Source: Pirellula sp.
Lineage (GTDB): Bacteria; Planctomycetota; Planctomycetia; Pirellulales; Pirellulaceae
Direction of reading: 5' to 3'
DNA length: 34,993 bases
Assembly: GCA_021299695.1 (NCBI GenBank)
Contig: JAJTEK010000057.1
Location: 1 to 34,993 of the forward strand
Shown here: positions 1 to 7,831 of the stretch, one piece after another
How the letters are laid out: every line of letters begins with the position of its first letter
Numbering within the stretch: the stretch's first letter is position 1
Position numbers and translations under genes: made by a program
Notes under the pieces: generated by a model
The model's database searches: none
What the model was told of the DNA's origin: nothing
What the model saw: only the letters and a program-made list of their open reading frames with translations

Positions 1-970
1 AGTCGCTTTGGCTGACAATCGACTGGATCAACTCCCAGTTATCCTGTTGCTGTTCCGGGTCGCCGGCCAAGTACAGGCCGAAGACTCCGCAGTCCTGGAA
101 TTCGTAGGTGTAGCAAACCGCCGCATCGGCTAGACCTTTATCGACCAGTTCCCAAAACAATCGGCTCCCGGAATCATCCCCGAGGATGGTAGCAAGCACC
201 CTCGAGACGTAGCGATCCGGGTCCATGGTTCCAGGCCCGGGTGAGAACTCCAAGGTGTATTGTTGGGTCGCAGGCGGATGGATCATCTGAATTTGTTTGG
301 GCTCCGTCAGCGGTTCATGGAGCGCTCGCTCGACTCGTGACGGCGTCCAATGCTTGGTCCTTTTTTCGACCTCAGAAACCAGGGCATCGAAATCGACAGC
401 ACCTGCGGCCACCAAGCACAGGTTATTTGGAGCGTAGCGCTCCGAGTGGTATTGCCTCATCGACTCGGCCGAAAGGGCCGATACAGAATCCTTGGTTCCC
501 AGCACGCGAGTCGCCAGGGGATGCTCGCCGAAGAACTCCTCCATAGCACGCTCCATCGCACCGTAGGGAGGCTGATCGTCGTACATGGCAATCTCTTCGA
601 GAATGACTTGCTTCTCGGTCTGAAAATCCTCGTCGCGAAGCGACGGGCGCATCATGTCCGTCAAGAGATCCAAGGCCGGGAGCTGATTGTCCGGCAGGAC
701 GCTCATGTAGTAGACGGTCTGCTCCTCGGAAGTATAGGCATTGGACTGGGAGCCCAAGTCATCGAGTTCGCGATTGACATCGACCGACGTTCGTCTAGGC
801 GTACCTTTGAACACCATGTGTTCGAGGAAGTGACTCACACCCGCGATATCCATAGTCTCATCGCGGGACCCTGTTTTGACAAAGTAACCAAGCGATTGGC
901 TAAAGGCGTTGGGGTTGACTTCGGCGATGACTTCCAGACCATTGTCCAGAGTGACTTGCTTAAACTTCAT
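1..970 (-). CDS. M16 family zinc peptidase, active-type subunit (3' end outside window)
   Basis: Read on the minus strand from ATG at 970, the frame stays open for 323 codons to the window edge, so the C-terminus is missing. The protein is a pitrilysin/processing-peptidase type metalloprotease. The inverted zinc motif HFLEH lies at residues 47-51, followed by FKGT, and the distal glutamate is in VILEEI at about 122-127, the spacing expected for M16. The second half contains the usual non-catalytic M16 repeat (SRLFWELVDKGLA, about 270-282). The gene overlaps the end of the upstream M16 gene by 11 bases, so the two are almost certainly cotranscribed and probably translationally coupled. I see no signal peptide, so a cytoplasmic location is inferred. 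Tandem M16 genes with one active and one inactive product usually form a heterodimer; that is inference here. Confidence 0.93.
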   Translation of the reverse strand, partial: MKFKQVTLDNGLEVIAEVNPNAFSQSLGYFVKTGSRDETMDIAGVSHFLEHMVFKGTPRRTSVDVNRELDDLGSQSNAYTSEEQTVYYMSVLPDNQLPALDLLTDMMRPSLRDEDFQTEKQVILEEIAMYDDQPPYGAMERAMEEFFGEHPLATRVLGTKDSVSALSAESMRQYHSERYAPNNLCLVAAGAVDFDALVSEVEKRTKHWTPSRVERALHEPLTEPKQIQMIHPPATQQYTLEFSPGPGTMDPDRYVSRVLATILGDDSGSRLFWELVDKGLADAAVCYTYEFQDCGVFGLYLAGDPEQQQDNWELIQSIVSQSD

Positions 971-2201
971 CTTGAAACTCCAAGGGCTCGGGGCCGATGG
1001 TCACTAAGGTCCAGCGTTTGGGTGGGTGATTTTTAAAATGCTCGATGAGATTCTCGCTCGTGAGTTTCTCGATCTCCGAGAGAACCTCCTGGCGAGTCGT
1101 TGTGCGGCCTAGCGTAATCCAGTCATAAGCCAATTGACTGCTGCGAGAAGCACTGCTTTCTTGTTCCATGACCAAGGCGGTTCGGGTTCTGGATTTCAAG
1201 CGAGACAGTTCGCCCGAGTCTATTCCTTGAGAAATCGATCGAATGGTCTCGATCGTCACATCGAGCGTCTCTTGCGCCCGCCCCGATGTCGTGCCCGCAT
1301 AACAGAGCACACTGCCGCAGTTCTTCAGGGAGTGCGATGAGGCTGAGATGGCATACACCAATCCTCTTTTCTCGCGGACCTCAGTGAACAGACGCGAACT
1401 CATCCCGTCGCTCAATATCCCCACAATGCCCCGTCCTCGGTAATACTCCGGATGCGCATAGGCCACCGAATCGTAGGCCAAGGCGATATGGGTTTGCTGG
1501 CTATCGTGAGGGATATGGATCGATCCGACGCGAGGCTCGACATCGCCCAGGTCCGCTGCAGGTCCACCAGCCCATGAACCCAAATAACGATCGACAAGCT
1601 TGAGAAAGTCCTGCCAGTCAAATCGTCCAGCAATCGATAAAACCGCACCCTGGGGCTTTGCATGGGCATGATGAAAAGCCACGCAATCCTCATGAGATAC
1701 CGCTTCGATACCCGAGACGCTTCCCAGCGAAGATCGACCAAAGGGCTCGGCAAATCGTGATCGTTTCAGCTCAACAAAGCACTTCTGCGCCGGGTCGTCC
1801 TCAATCGAAGCGAGTTCGAGCAAAGCTGATTGGCGAACCTCCTCGAGTTCATCCTCGGGGAAGTGAGGCTCTCGGACCATCGCCGCTGCGACCTCGAACG
1901 TCGTATCGAGCACCCTTGCCATGGCCGACATGCTGATGCTCGTGTAGAAACTCGACACGGAACTCGAGCGGTCGACCCCCAGAAAATCGAGCTCCTCGAC
2001 CACCTCTCGACTCGACCATCGGCCCGAACCCCGTTGGGTCATCTCGAGGGTCATGCCTGCTAGCCCGATCCGATCCTGCGGCTCTCGTGCCGTCCCACCC
2101 GGGAACATCAGTGTAAAGGCCACCGATTCGAGCCAAGGCATCGGTTCGCCTAGGATCGTCAATCCGTTCGGGAGGGTGTGTTGGTAGACCTGCTGCTGCA
2201 T
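960..2201 (-). CDS. M16 family peptidase-like protein, zinc motif lost
   Basis: The gene encodes about 413 residues with the M16 fold: TLPNGLTILGE at the N-terminus, FPGGTAREP near 34-42, and EVREKRGLVYAISA in the second half. Where the active paralogue downstream has HFLEH, this protein has GMTLEM (about 49-54), so both zinc histidines are missing and it should not be catalytic. In known M16 pairs the inactive partner binds substrate or completes the chamber; that role is inferred. I place the start at ATG 2201 because AAGGA lies nine bases upstream. An in-frame TTG at 2222 would add seven residues. The stop TAA at 960-962 lies inside the start of the next gene. Three 9-bp TTCAATCRY copies (2218-2244) sit just upstream of the start. 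Confidence 0.9.
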   Translation of the reverse strand: MQQQVYQHTLPNGLTILGEPMPWLESVAFTLMFPGGTAREPQDRIGLAGMTLEMTQRGSGRWSSREVVEELDFLGVDRSSSVSSFYTSISMSAMARVLDTTFEVAAAMVREPHFPEDELEEVRQSALLELASIEDDPAQKCFVELKRSRFAEPFGRSSLGSVSGIEAVSHEDCVAFHHAHAKPQGAVLSIAGRFDWQDFLKLVDRYLGSWAGGPAADLGDVEPRVGSIHIPHDSQQTHIALAYDSVAYAHPEYYRGRGIVGILSDGMSSRLFTEVREKRGLVYAISASSHSLKNCGSVLCYAGTTSGRAQETLDVTIETIRSISQGIDSGELSRLKSRTRTALVMEQESSASRSSQLAYDWITLGRTTTRQEVLSEIEKLTSENLIEHFKNHPPKRWTLVTIGPEPLEFQDEV

Positions 2202-2853
2202 TCCTCGGAATCCTTGATTCAATCACTTCAATCGCTTCAATCGTTCGCCCCAGGGCGACATTTTTTGTGGACGTCCTGCCCGATAACCCGCAAGCGTGAG
2301 TTCTCACTTGGGGGCCAATTGGAACCGAAGCCGGAGAAAAAAACCAAGTTGGCCGGCGACGCGAGGAAACATCTTAGCGGGAGCAAGGGAAAAACGGTTC
2401 GAAATTTTAGCAGACCCCTCGGGATTCGCGAGGGTTTTCTCGGGTGTCAATCCAAAGCGTCCCGTCAAATCGATCCAAGTTTTTCAAAGCGAAATCGAAT
2501 CCTTGCATCCCGCGCCATGCGTTACGCAAGCGGTTTTGCCGGTCAAGCCCAATTTCGAATCGACCCTGCGCCAATCAACCTCCAAGAGCCGAAATCAACC
2601 AAGGAGGACTAGCCCCAGAGCACCGTCCTGCGAACACTTTCTATCGAAAGGAACCTGCGGATCACCGAAGCCCTAAACCAGTTCGTCTCCAACGCTTAGG
2701 TCCAGCGTTAAAATAGCCATCGGTTCTGGCAAAGCACACTCCAGATGGTTATTCTTTCTGACGGGCGAGGGCTGGCACTTCGATGCTCCAGCAGCCGAAA
2801 TCGCTATGACATCCAAACCTCGCGGAATGAAATCAGACAATAGAAAGAGTGCC
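2202..2853. other. Intergenic region between divergent M16 and UVR-motif genes
   Basis: About 650 bases contain no gene I can support. Open frames exist on both strands, but their translations are basic, low-complexity and unlike any family. The stretch should hold divergent promoters for the M16 pair (minus) and the UVR protein (plus), though I cannot pick convincing -35/-10 boxes. Two small structures are visible: three imperfect 9-bp repeats TTCAATCRY at 2218-2244, and an imperfect hairpin at 2291-2310 with GTGAG pairing to CTCAC. Confidence 0.5.
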
Positions 2854-3591
2854 ATGGGTTCATCCAAAGGGCTCGATGATGTTCTCGACAACTGGGGATT
2901 CGATCCGCATACCCTTGCCGTTCGCCTGGTAAAGGAATCCGACGGCAGAGACGTCATCCAGATGCGGATCGATTTAGGAGTCCTTCAAATGGAAACCCAA
3001 GGCCGGCCCGACGGACTGGCGATCGAAGGCTTCCCGACCTTCTTGGACCGCATGCTTGCGATCGAAGAAAAGTCCCCAGACTTTTCCATGGATGATGACC
3101 AATGCTTCGAAGCCGACCGCGAATTCCTCCAATACTACCACCGCCGAATCTCCTGGCTCCGTCTCCAACATTACCACCGCGCCGTCGAGGATGCTGACCA
3201 TACTCTGGCCCTCATGGACGTCTGCCGTGACCACTCGCCCGACGAAGAATGGACCATGAGCCATGAACAATACCGACCCTTTGTCTTGTTCCATCGAACC
3301 CAAGCCGCCGCACTGGCCGCGTTGGACGAAAGCGATGCAGAAAAAGCGATTGTCATCCTTGACGATGGTCTCGAACAAATCAAAGACCTCTTCATCGAAC
3401 ACGAAGCCGAAGAGGAGTTCGAACAAGACGAAATGGTCCTACAGCTCTCCAGACTTCGCGAATCTCTGTGCGAAGAGTATGGAATCGGCCCATCGCTTCA
3501 ACAGCAACTCGACCAAGCGGTCAAAAGTGAGCAGTACGAACTGGCCGCCCAACTTCGCGACCAACTCGCCAAACGTCAATCCCGGTCATAA
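2854..3591 (+). CDS. UvrB/UvrC (UVR) motif-containing protein
   Basis: The product is about 245 residues and acidic. The N-terminal part (LDDVLDNWGFDP, then GRDVIQMRIDLGVLQMETQGRPDG) matches what I recall of a conserved planctomycete protein family. The middle is helical and TPR-like (LQHYHRAVEDADHTLALMD). The last about 30 residues form a UVR motif (LDQAVKSEQYELAAQLRDQL), a short helical hairpin that mediates protein-protein contact in UvrB, UvrC, ClpC and McsA. No nuclease or helicase domain is present, so this is not a repair enzyme; an adaptor role is inference. I chose ATG 2854, which gives the N-terminus expected for the family and has AAGAG five bases upstream; in-frame ATGs at 2806 and 2827 are possible. 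The gene is monocistronic. Confidence 0.85.
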   Translation: MGSSKGLDDVLDNWGFDPHTLAVRLVKESDGRDVIQMRIDLGVLQMETQGRPDGLAIEGFPTFLDRMLAIEEKSPDFSMDDDQCFEADREFLQYYHRRISWLRLQHYHRAVEDADHTLALMDVCRDHSPDEEWTMSHEQYRPFVLFHRTQAAALAALDESDAEKAIVILDDGLEQIKDLFIEHEAEEEFEQDEMVLQLSRLRESLCEEYGIGPSLQQQLDQAVKSEQYELAAQLRDQLAKRQSRS

Positions 3592-3654
3592 ATGCTAGCC
3601 GGTCCTCTGCCCGCAAGGGCGGCACTTCCCGCCGGTGTGCAAGCACCGGTCTTG

Positions 3655-3732
3655 GCCTCCGTAGGGACGAGCCCGACGGGAGGCTTCTAGCTGCTAACTT
3701 CTGCCTCCGACGGGGCGAGCCCGACGGGAGGC
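3655..3732. repeat. Two copies of a 30-bp imperfect-palindrome repeat
   Basis: Copies lie at 3655-3684 and 3703-3732. Each starts GCCTCCG and ends CCCGACGGGAGGC, so GCCTCC pairs with GGAGGC around a GC-rich centre. The copies are separated by TTCTAGCTGCTAACTTCT, and nearly the same linker precedes a third copy at 4029-4058. The second copy is followed by TTTT, so it could terminate transcription from the UVR gene. A related sequence (GGCGGCACTTCCC.GCCGGTG) occurs at 3619 and again at about 4074, showing that the whole block is duplicated around the tandem array. Confidence 0.75.
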
Positions 3733-3795
3733 TTTTGCGGTAGCTGACCGTCAAGGCGATTGCCAGCGGCCCAGGCACAACTGGCTAATCACCGC

Positions 3796-4008
3796 CGTAG
3801 CATGGCCCTCCGAGGCCGTGCGTCCCCATCCGTAGCATGGCCCTCCGAGGCCGTGCGTCCCCATCCGTAGCATGGCCCTCCTCCGAGGCCGTGCGTCCCC
3901 ATCCGTAGCATGGCCCTCCGAGGCCGTGCGTCCCCATCCGTAGCATGGCCCTCCGAGGCCGTGCGTCCCCATCCGTAGCATGGCCCTCCGAGGCCGTGCG
4001 TCCCCATC
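3796..4008. repeat. Tandem array, six copies of a 35-bp unit
   Basis: Units begin CGTAGCATGGCCCTCCGAGG and end CCGTGCGTCCCCATC. They start at 3796, 3831, 3866, 3904, 3939 and 3974. Five are 35 bp; the third is 38 bp because of a duplicated CTC. Apart from that insertion the copies look identical, so the array expanded or was homogenised recently. There are no spacers between units, so it is a minisatellite and not a CRISPR. All minus-strand frames through it are open, but the products are pure repeat peptides, and I do not treat them as genes. Confidence 0.97.
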
Positions 4009-4028
4009 CTCTGTAGCTGCTAACTTCC

Positions 4029-4058
4029 GCCTCCGACGGGACGAGCCCGACGGGAGGC
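4029..4058. repeat. Third copy of the 30-bp hairpin repeat
   Basis: This is nearly identical to the copies at 3655 and 3703, preceded by the same TAGCTGCTAACTTC linker, and lies just beyond the 3' end of the minus-strand gene at 4062. It is followed on the plus side by a partner of the GGCGGCACTTCCC sequence, which here forms the last codons of that gene. Confidence 0.75.
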
Positions 4059-4061
4059 TTA

Positions 4062-5060
4062 TCAAATAAATGAGCGGCACTTCCCTGCCGGTGAGTCAAC
4101 ACTGGACCTGAGCCATCGCTCCCAACTGCACAGGATCCCCTGAAGGCTAAATGGCTTGCCTGCTATCGCATCGACCCCTTGGTCGCAATAACGCTGCCAA
4201 CGGTCCATGCTCACAAAGGGATCGATCACCACCAAAAACGCATCGGGTTGCTCACGCCTAAGTCGCATCACCAACGCGTCGCTACTGGTCGATCGCCCTG
4301 ACCCATCCCCGGCGCGATAATCGACCGGGCTGAAATCGACAAGGATCAAATCGGCATTCAAGAGCCCATAAGGTTGATCCACCCGCGAGCCTAACCCTCG
4401 GATTCCATAGGATTCGAGCATCCCCTGCCATAGCTCAACTCCCGAATCCCGATCGCTCAGCACCCAAGCGATACGATTGTTCAAAAGCGATTGGGTGTTT
4501 TGACAAGCTCTCCAAGTCGCGAATCGATCCGCCTGGGATTCAATCCGCTGGACCCTCAATCCCCTGGTAGAACCGCTCGACAATCCGTTCGATTTTGCCC
4601 TCGAGCAATCCGAATCCCAACACACCCACGGAATAACTCGATCATACCACTGATACCAATAAAACGCTTCGATCGATTCAGGCAATGGAAACGTTCGGCG
4701 GTGGCCAACCCAATCCTCACCTAGCACACATGCCATGTGGACCTGACGCGACCAATCGATCGGTTGGATCGGTGAAGGGATGTCCTTTGACACCCCAGAC
4801 CGCTTCGAACTGGATTTCTTTTTTGTACCTTCGACTCGCGGCTTGGATGCCATTTCCAGGAGCCAAGCTAAACGGTCATCGCTGCGATGCTCAAGCCCCA
4901 CAAGCAGCGAGCGATCCGACGAGGGGGCTTGCAACCATTCGGTCGCCGTCGCTCGATCGAGGACCTCGACGCAGGAAAAGTGATCGAGCAAACCCATCCA
5001 ACGGCCATCGACCGGTCCGAACCATCCAATGTCCAGATGCGATCGCTCTATTGGGCTCAT
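4062..5060 (-). CDS. Hypothetical protein with degenerate receiver-like C-terminal half
   Basis: The gene encodes 332 residues of unknown function. Residues about 196-320 read like a CheY-type receiver: a first strand IAWVLSDRDSG, a strand ADLILVDFSP with Asp242 where the phosphoacceptor would be, a later strand AFLVVIDPF, and AGKPF with Lys302. The acidic pair normally needed near the first strand is only partly kept, so phosphorylation is doubtful. The first half has no recognisable domain, and residues 75-95 are a lysine/serine-rich linker. ATG overlaps the stop of the upstream HTH-EIIA gene by four bases (ATGA), so the two are translationally coupled. The last ten or so residues are encoded by a dispersed repeat shared with 3614-3635, so the original C-terminus may have been replaced. 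Family unknown. Confidence 0.75.
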   Translation of the reverse strand: MSPIERSHLDIGWFGPVDGRWMGLLDHFSCVEVLDRATATEWLQAPSSDRSLLVGLEHRSDDRLAWLLEMASKPRVEGTKKKSSSKRSGVSKDIPSPIQPIDWSRQVHMACVLGEDWVGHRRTFPLPESIEAFYWYQWYDRVIPWVCWDSDCSRAKSNGLSSGSTRGLRVQRIESQADRFATWRACQNTQSLLNNRIAWVLSDRDSGVELWQGMLESYGIRGLGSRVDQPYGLLNADLILVDFSPVDYRAGDGSGRSTSSDALVMRLRREQPDAFLVVIDPFVSMDRWQRYCDQGVDAIAGKPFSLQGILCSWERWLRSSVDSPAGKCRSFI

Positions 5061-5785
5061 TGTCGGATGTCAGACTCGATGAGTTCGAGTTCCGCGGCCC
5101 TAAGCACTTCCATCGCTTCGATCGGACTTTGAGCCGAGCGGAGCAGGGTGAGCAAAACCTCATCGGTCACGAGTCGAGCCAATCGTGCCAAGATCCGCAA
5201 ATGCATTTGATCGTCAGTCGAGCAAATCAAAAAGAAGACGTCCGTCTGATGACCAGCGGTATTGCCAAACGGGAACGGCTGGGTGGTAATCCCAAGAGCC
5301 ACCATGGAATCCGAAAGAATCGAGGTCTGGGGACGCCGAGGGTGCAGCAATGCGACTCCGTTCTCCAAAGCTGTCGGATGCAATGCCTCTCGGGCCGAAA
5401 CAGCTTCAGCCATCTGAGCCGCATCCCAGAGCAATCCCGTTCCTGCAGCTACGTTGCACATCTCCCGGACCACCGAGGTCTTGGTCCGCGCATCGAGGGG
5501 AATCGCGATCGCATCGATACTCATGAATTCGCAGAGCATCGTTCGCTCATCGATCGAAGTGTCGAAGTTCTTCTCTAAAATCCGCTCAAAACGCTGCAAC
5601 TCATCGGATTCGACGATTCCAATCTGCTCCTCGAGCCAATGATGGATTTCCGATTCGGAAAATCGCCACTGGCCGTTGACCCGCCGCCCTGGCAATTTTC
5701 CACGTGTCACCATCTTGGTGACTTGGTTCGGAGTAATATGCAGGTAAGCAGCTAGCTGGTCTATGTCAAAGTCTTTACTGGCCAT
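5057..5785 (-). CDS. Helix-turn-helix fused to PTS EIIA (PtsN-like) regulator
   Basis: The protein has 242 residues. Residues 5-55 form an excisionase/MerR-type HTH (FDIDQLAAYLHITPNQVTKM, then GRRVNGQWRFSESEIHHWL). Residues about 85-235 form a PTS EIIA domain of the fructose/nitrogen class, with the motif NGVALLHPR placing the phosphorylatable histidine at 148. EIIA-Ntr proteins relay phosphate from EI/HPr homologues and act by protein contact; fusion to DNA binding suggests a phosphorylation-sensitive transcription factor (inference). The same architecture is annotated in Chlamydia, another PVC-superphylum member. The downstream receiver-like gene overlaps by four bases. The start ATG at 5785 is clear. 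No EI or HPr gene is in this window. Confidence 0.88.
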   Translation of the reverse strand: MASKDFDIDQLAAYLHITPNQVTKMVTRGKLPGRRVNGQWRFSESEIHHWLEEQIGIVESDELQRFERILEKNFDTSIDERTMLCEFMSIDAIAIPLDARTKTSVVREMCNVAAGTGLLWDAAQMAEAVSAREALHPTALENGVALLHPRRPQTSILSDSMVALGITTQPFPFGNTAGHQTDVFFLICSTDDQMHLRILARLARLVTDEVLLTLLRSAQSPIEAMEVLRAAELELIESDIRQ

Positions 5786-5838
5786 ATCGAGTCAACGGTT
5801 TACCAAAAAATCTCTCGTCGTGTGAAACAATCCGAACC

Positions 5839-5856
5839 AAAATCGAGTACGATTTT
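5839..5856. promoter_or_regulatory. Palindrome in divergent promoter region
   Basis: AAAATCG-AGTA-CGATTTT is a perfect 7-bp inverted repeat with a 4-base centre. It lies 54 bases upstream of the HTH-EIIA start and 122 bases upstream of the isomerase-like gene. It could be an operator, possibly for the HTH-EIIA protein itself; that is inference only. Confidence 0.4.
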
Positions 5857-5978
5857 GTTGGGTGCCGTTCGGACGACCTGCCGGAAATTCGAACCGAATC
5901 AGTGTACTGGCACAATTCGGACCAGCAATCCCGAATATCTCTCCACATGGAATGTTCATCAAAGGAACACCAAAAAAT

Positions 5979-6866
5979 ATGAAATCTCACTCCAAAGCCC
6001 CCCTACGATCGATCGATGCTCAATACACCCGCCGCAGTGTCCTCAGTGGACTTGCCGCCGGAGCGGGCTTGGGACTCATGGGTCTAAACTCTACCGCGAG
6101 GGCCATGGCCCAGGAGGCTAAGGCAGCCGGACTCAAACTCGGGATCCAAATCTATTCGCTGCGAGGATTCCCCGTCGATGTAGCTCTCGATCACACCAAA
6201 AACCTGGGCTTCGAAGAAGTCGAGTTCTTCAGCGGCATGTTCCCGCTGACGGCCAGCGACGAAGAGATCCAAAAGATGGTCCAAAAGGTCAAGGGACTCG
6301 GCTTGAGAATCTCAGCCCATGGGGTCAACGGTTTTACCAAAGATGCCCAAGCCAATCGCAAGGTGTTCGAATTCGCCAAGAAAGCTGGCGTGAAAAACAT
6401 CTCAGCCGCACCCACCCCAGATTCGATGGGCAACCTCAATGATCTCGTCAAAGAGTACGACATCCGAATCGCGATCCACAACCACGGCCCCTCCGACCGG
6501 TTCAATAAAGTCGTCGATGTGCTCCGGGCTATCGAAGGTCTCGATCCTCGCATCGGAGCTTGCGCCGACCTCGGTCACTTCATCCGCTCGGGTGAAAAAC
6601 CTGTCGACGTCATCCGAGCCCTTGCAGGCCGCCTCTATGGCGTGCACCTGAAAGACTTTGCCGAGATGAAAGAGAGCACCCGTGGAGTGATTCTCGGCCA
6701 AGGTCATTTGGATTGCGCGGCGGTCTTCGATGCGATGATCCAAGCCAAATTCCCAGCCGATGGAGCCTTGTCCCTCGAATACGAAGAAAACCCCAAGGAC
6801 CCCATCGAGGATATCCGTCAGTGCGTCGCAACGGCCAAATCGGCGATGACCAAAGCCAAGGGTTAA
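5979..6866 (+). CDS. Tat-exported sugar phosphate isomerase/epimerase-like TIM-barrel protein
   Basis: The gene encodes 295 residues from ATG 5979, chosen because AAAGGA lies about 12 bases upstream and it puts the twin-arginine signal in the right place (YTRRSVLSGLAAGAGLGLMG, residues 16-35, with a likely cleavage after ARAMA). An upstream in-frame ATG at 5862 would bury the signal. The mature part is a xylose-isomerase-like (AP endonuclease family 2) barrel: KLGIQIYSLRGFP, VEFFSG, RISAHG, RIAIHNHG, IGACADLGH, YGVHLKDF and LSLEYEEN are the strand ends that carry metal and substrate ligands. Planctomycetes carry many exported paralogues, thought to act on sugars or sugar acids in the periplasm; the substrate is unknown. 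It ends ten bases before the ABC module and may share its transcript. Confidence 0.9.
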   Translation: MKSHSKAPLRSIDAQYTRRSVLSGLAAGAGLGLMGLNSTARAMAQEAKAAGLKLGIQIYSLRGFPVDVALDHTKNLGFEEVEFFSGMFPLTASDEEIQKMVQKVKGLGLRISAHGVNGFTKDAQANRKVFEFAKKAGVKNISAAPTPDSMGNLNDLVKEYDIRIAIHNHGPSDRFNKVVDVLRAIEGLDPRIGACADLGHFIRSGEKPVDVIRALAGRLYGVHLKDFAEMKESTRGVILGQGHLDCAAVFDAMIQAKFPADGALSLEYEENPKDPIEDIRQCVATAKSAMTKAKG

Positions 6867-6876
6867 TCCGATCCTC

Positions 6877-7827
6877 ATGAGTCTCTATGAGAAGCCCACC
6901 GATAAGGTCTTCGAGATCGAATCGGTTCGCAAAAGCTACGGTAGCAAACAGGTCCTCAAAAATATCTCGCTCTCGATTCCAACCGGAGTCGTCGGATTGC
7001 TCGGCCCAAATGGATCGGGAAAAAGTACCCTGATCAAGACCATCCTCGGATTGGTCTCGATCGATCCGAGACGGGGAGATACCGGGAGCGGCCAAGTCCT
7101 TGGATTCGATTGGCCCTCCCAAGTCCGCATCGTTCGAGACCACGTGGGATATCTCCCCGAGGACGACTGCTACCTCCAAGGCCTCCAAGGAATCGAATCG
7201 ATCCAGATGATGGCCAGACTCTCGGGCCTGATGAAAAAAGAAGCCCTCCGACGTTCTCATGAAGTCGCCGACTATTGCGATCTAGGCCAAGAACGCTACC
7301 GCAACGTCGAGACCTACTCAACCGGAATGCGACAAAAACTAAAGTTCGCCCAAGCTCTGGTGCATGACCCGAAGTGGATTATCCTCGACGAACCGACTAC
7401 GGGGCTCGACCCACAACAGCGGGAACAATTCCTTGACCGCATCTACGCACTTGCAAACGAACAAGGAAAATCGATCCTGCTCTCGACGCACATCCTGCAC
7501 GATGTCATCCAGACATGCGACCACGTGGTGATCATGGCCGCAGGGCAAATACGACTCGTCGATTCCCTCGAAAATCTTCAACGCCCTAGCCAGGAAGGCC
7601 TCCAAATCAGCGTCGTTTCCAACGCCGGAAAACTTAGCGATGCGCTCCGAGCGCAAGGAATCCAGAGCAACTCCACTTCCGACTCCCAACTGGTGGTCCT
7701 GGGCGACGAATCCAACCTGCTCAAATGCGTCTGGAAAACCAGCATCGAGCACCAAGTGACCGTTCTTCGGATCGAACAAGCTAAAAATTCACTAGAACAA
7801 GCTTTTTTGGATGCGGTAAGGAGCTAA
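6877..7827 (+). CDS. ABC transporter ATP-binding protein (first of two)
   Basis: The protein has 316 residues. Walker A GPNGSGKST is at 43-51, the ABC signature YSTGMRQ at 147-153 (a variant of LSGGQ common in ABC-2 exporters), Walker B WIILDE at 167-172 followed by the D-loop TTGLDP, and the H-loop histidine at 205 (STHIL). The C-terminal about 90 residues are the regulatory extension usual for CcmA/DrrA-type ATPases. It should energise the permease encoded directly downstream (four bases after the stop). The substrate cannot be told from sequence. It is the first gene of a four-gene block with spacings of 4, -1 and -4 bases. Confidence 0.93.
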   Translation: MSLYEKPTDKVFEIESVRKSYGSKQVLKNISLSIPTGVVGLLGPNGSGKSTLIKTILGLVSIDPRRGDTGSGQVLGFDWPSQVRIVRDHVGYLPEDDCYLQGLQGIESIQMMARLSGLMKKEALRRSHEVADYCDLGQERYRNVETYSTGMRQKLKFAQALVHDPKWIILDEPTTGLDPQQREQFLDRIYALANEQGKSILLSTHILHDVIQTCDHVVIMAAGQIRLVDSLENLQRPSQEGLQISVVSNAGKLSDALRAQGIQSNSTSDSQLVVLGDESNLLKCVWKTSIEHQVTVLRIEQAKNSLEQAFLDAVRS

Positions 7828-7831
7828 TTCG

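Noticed and set aside
2178-2716. Several plus-strand open frames between M16 and UVR genes
   Set aside because: Three frames overlap, all give basic random-looking peptides, and none has a ribosome site or known motif.
3796-4008. Possible CRISPR array
   Set aside because: Units abut with no spacers between them and no cas gene is present; it is a simple tandem repeat.
6402-7321. Long minus-strand frames opposite the isomerase and ABC genes
   Set aside because: They are antisense shadows of clearly identified coding genes.
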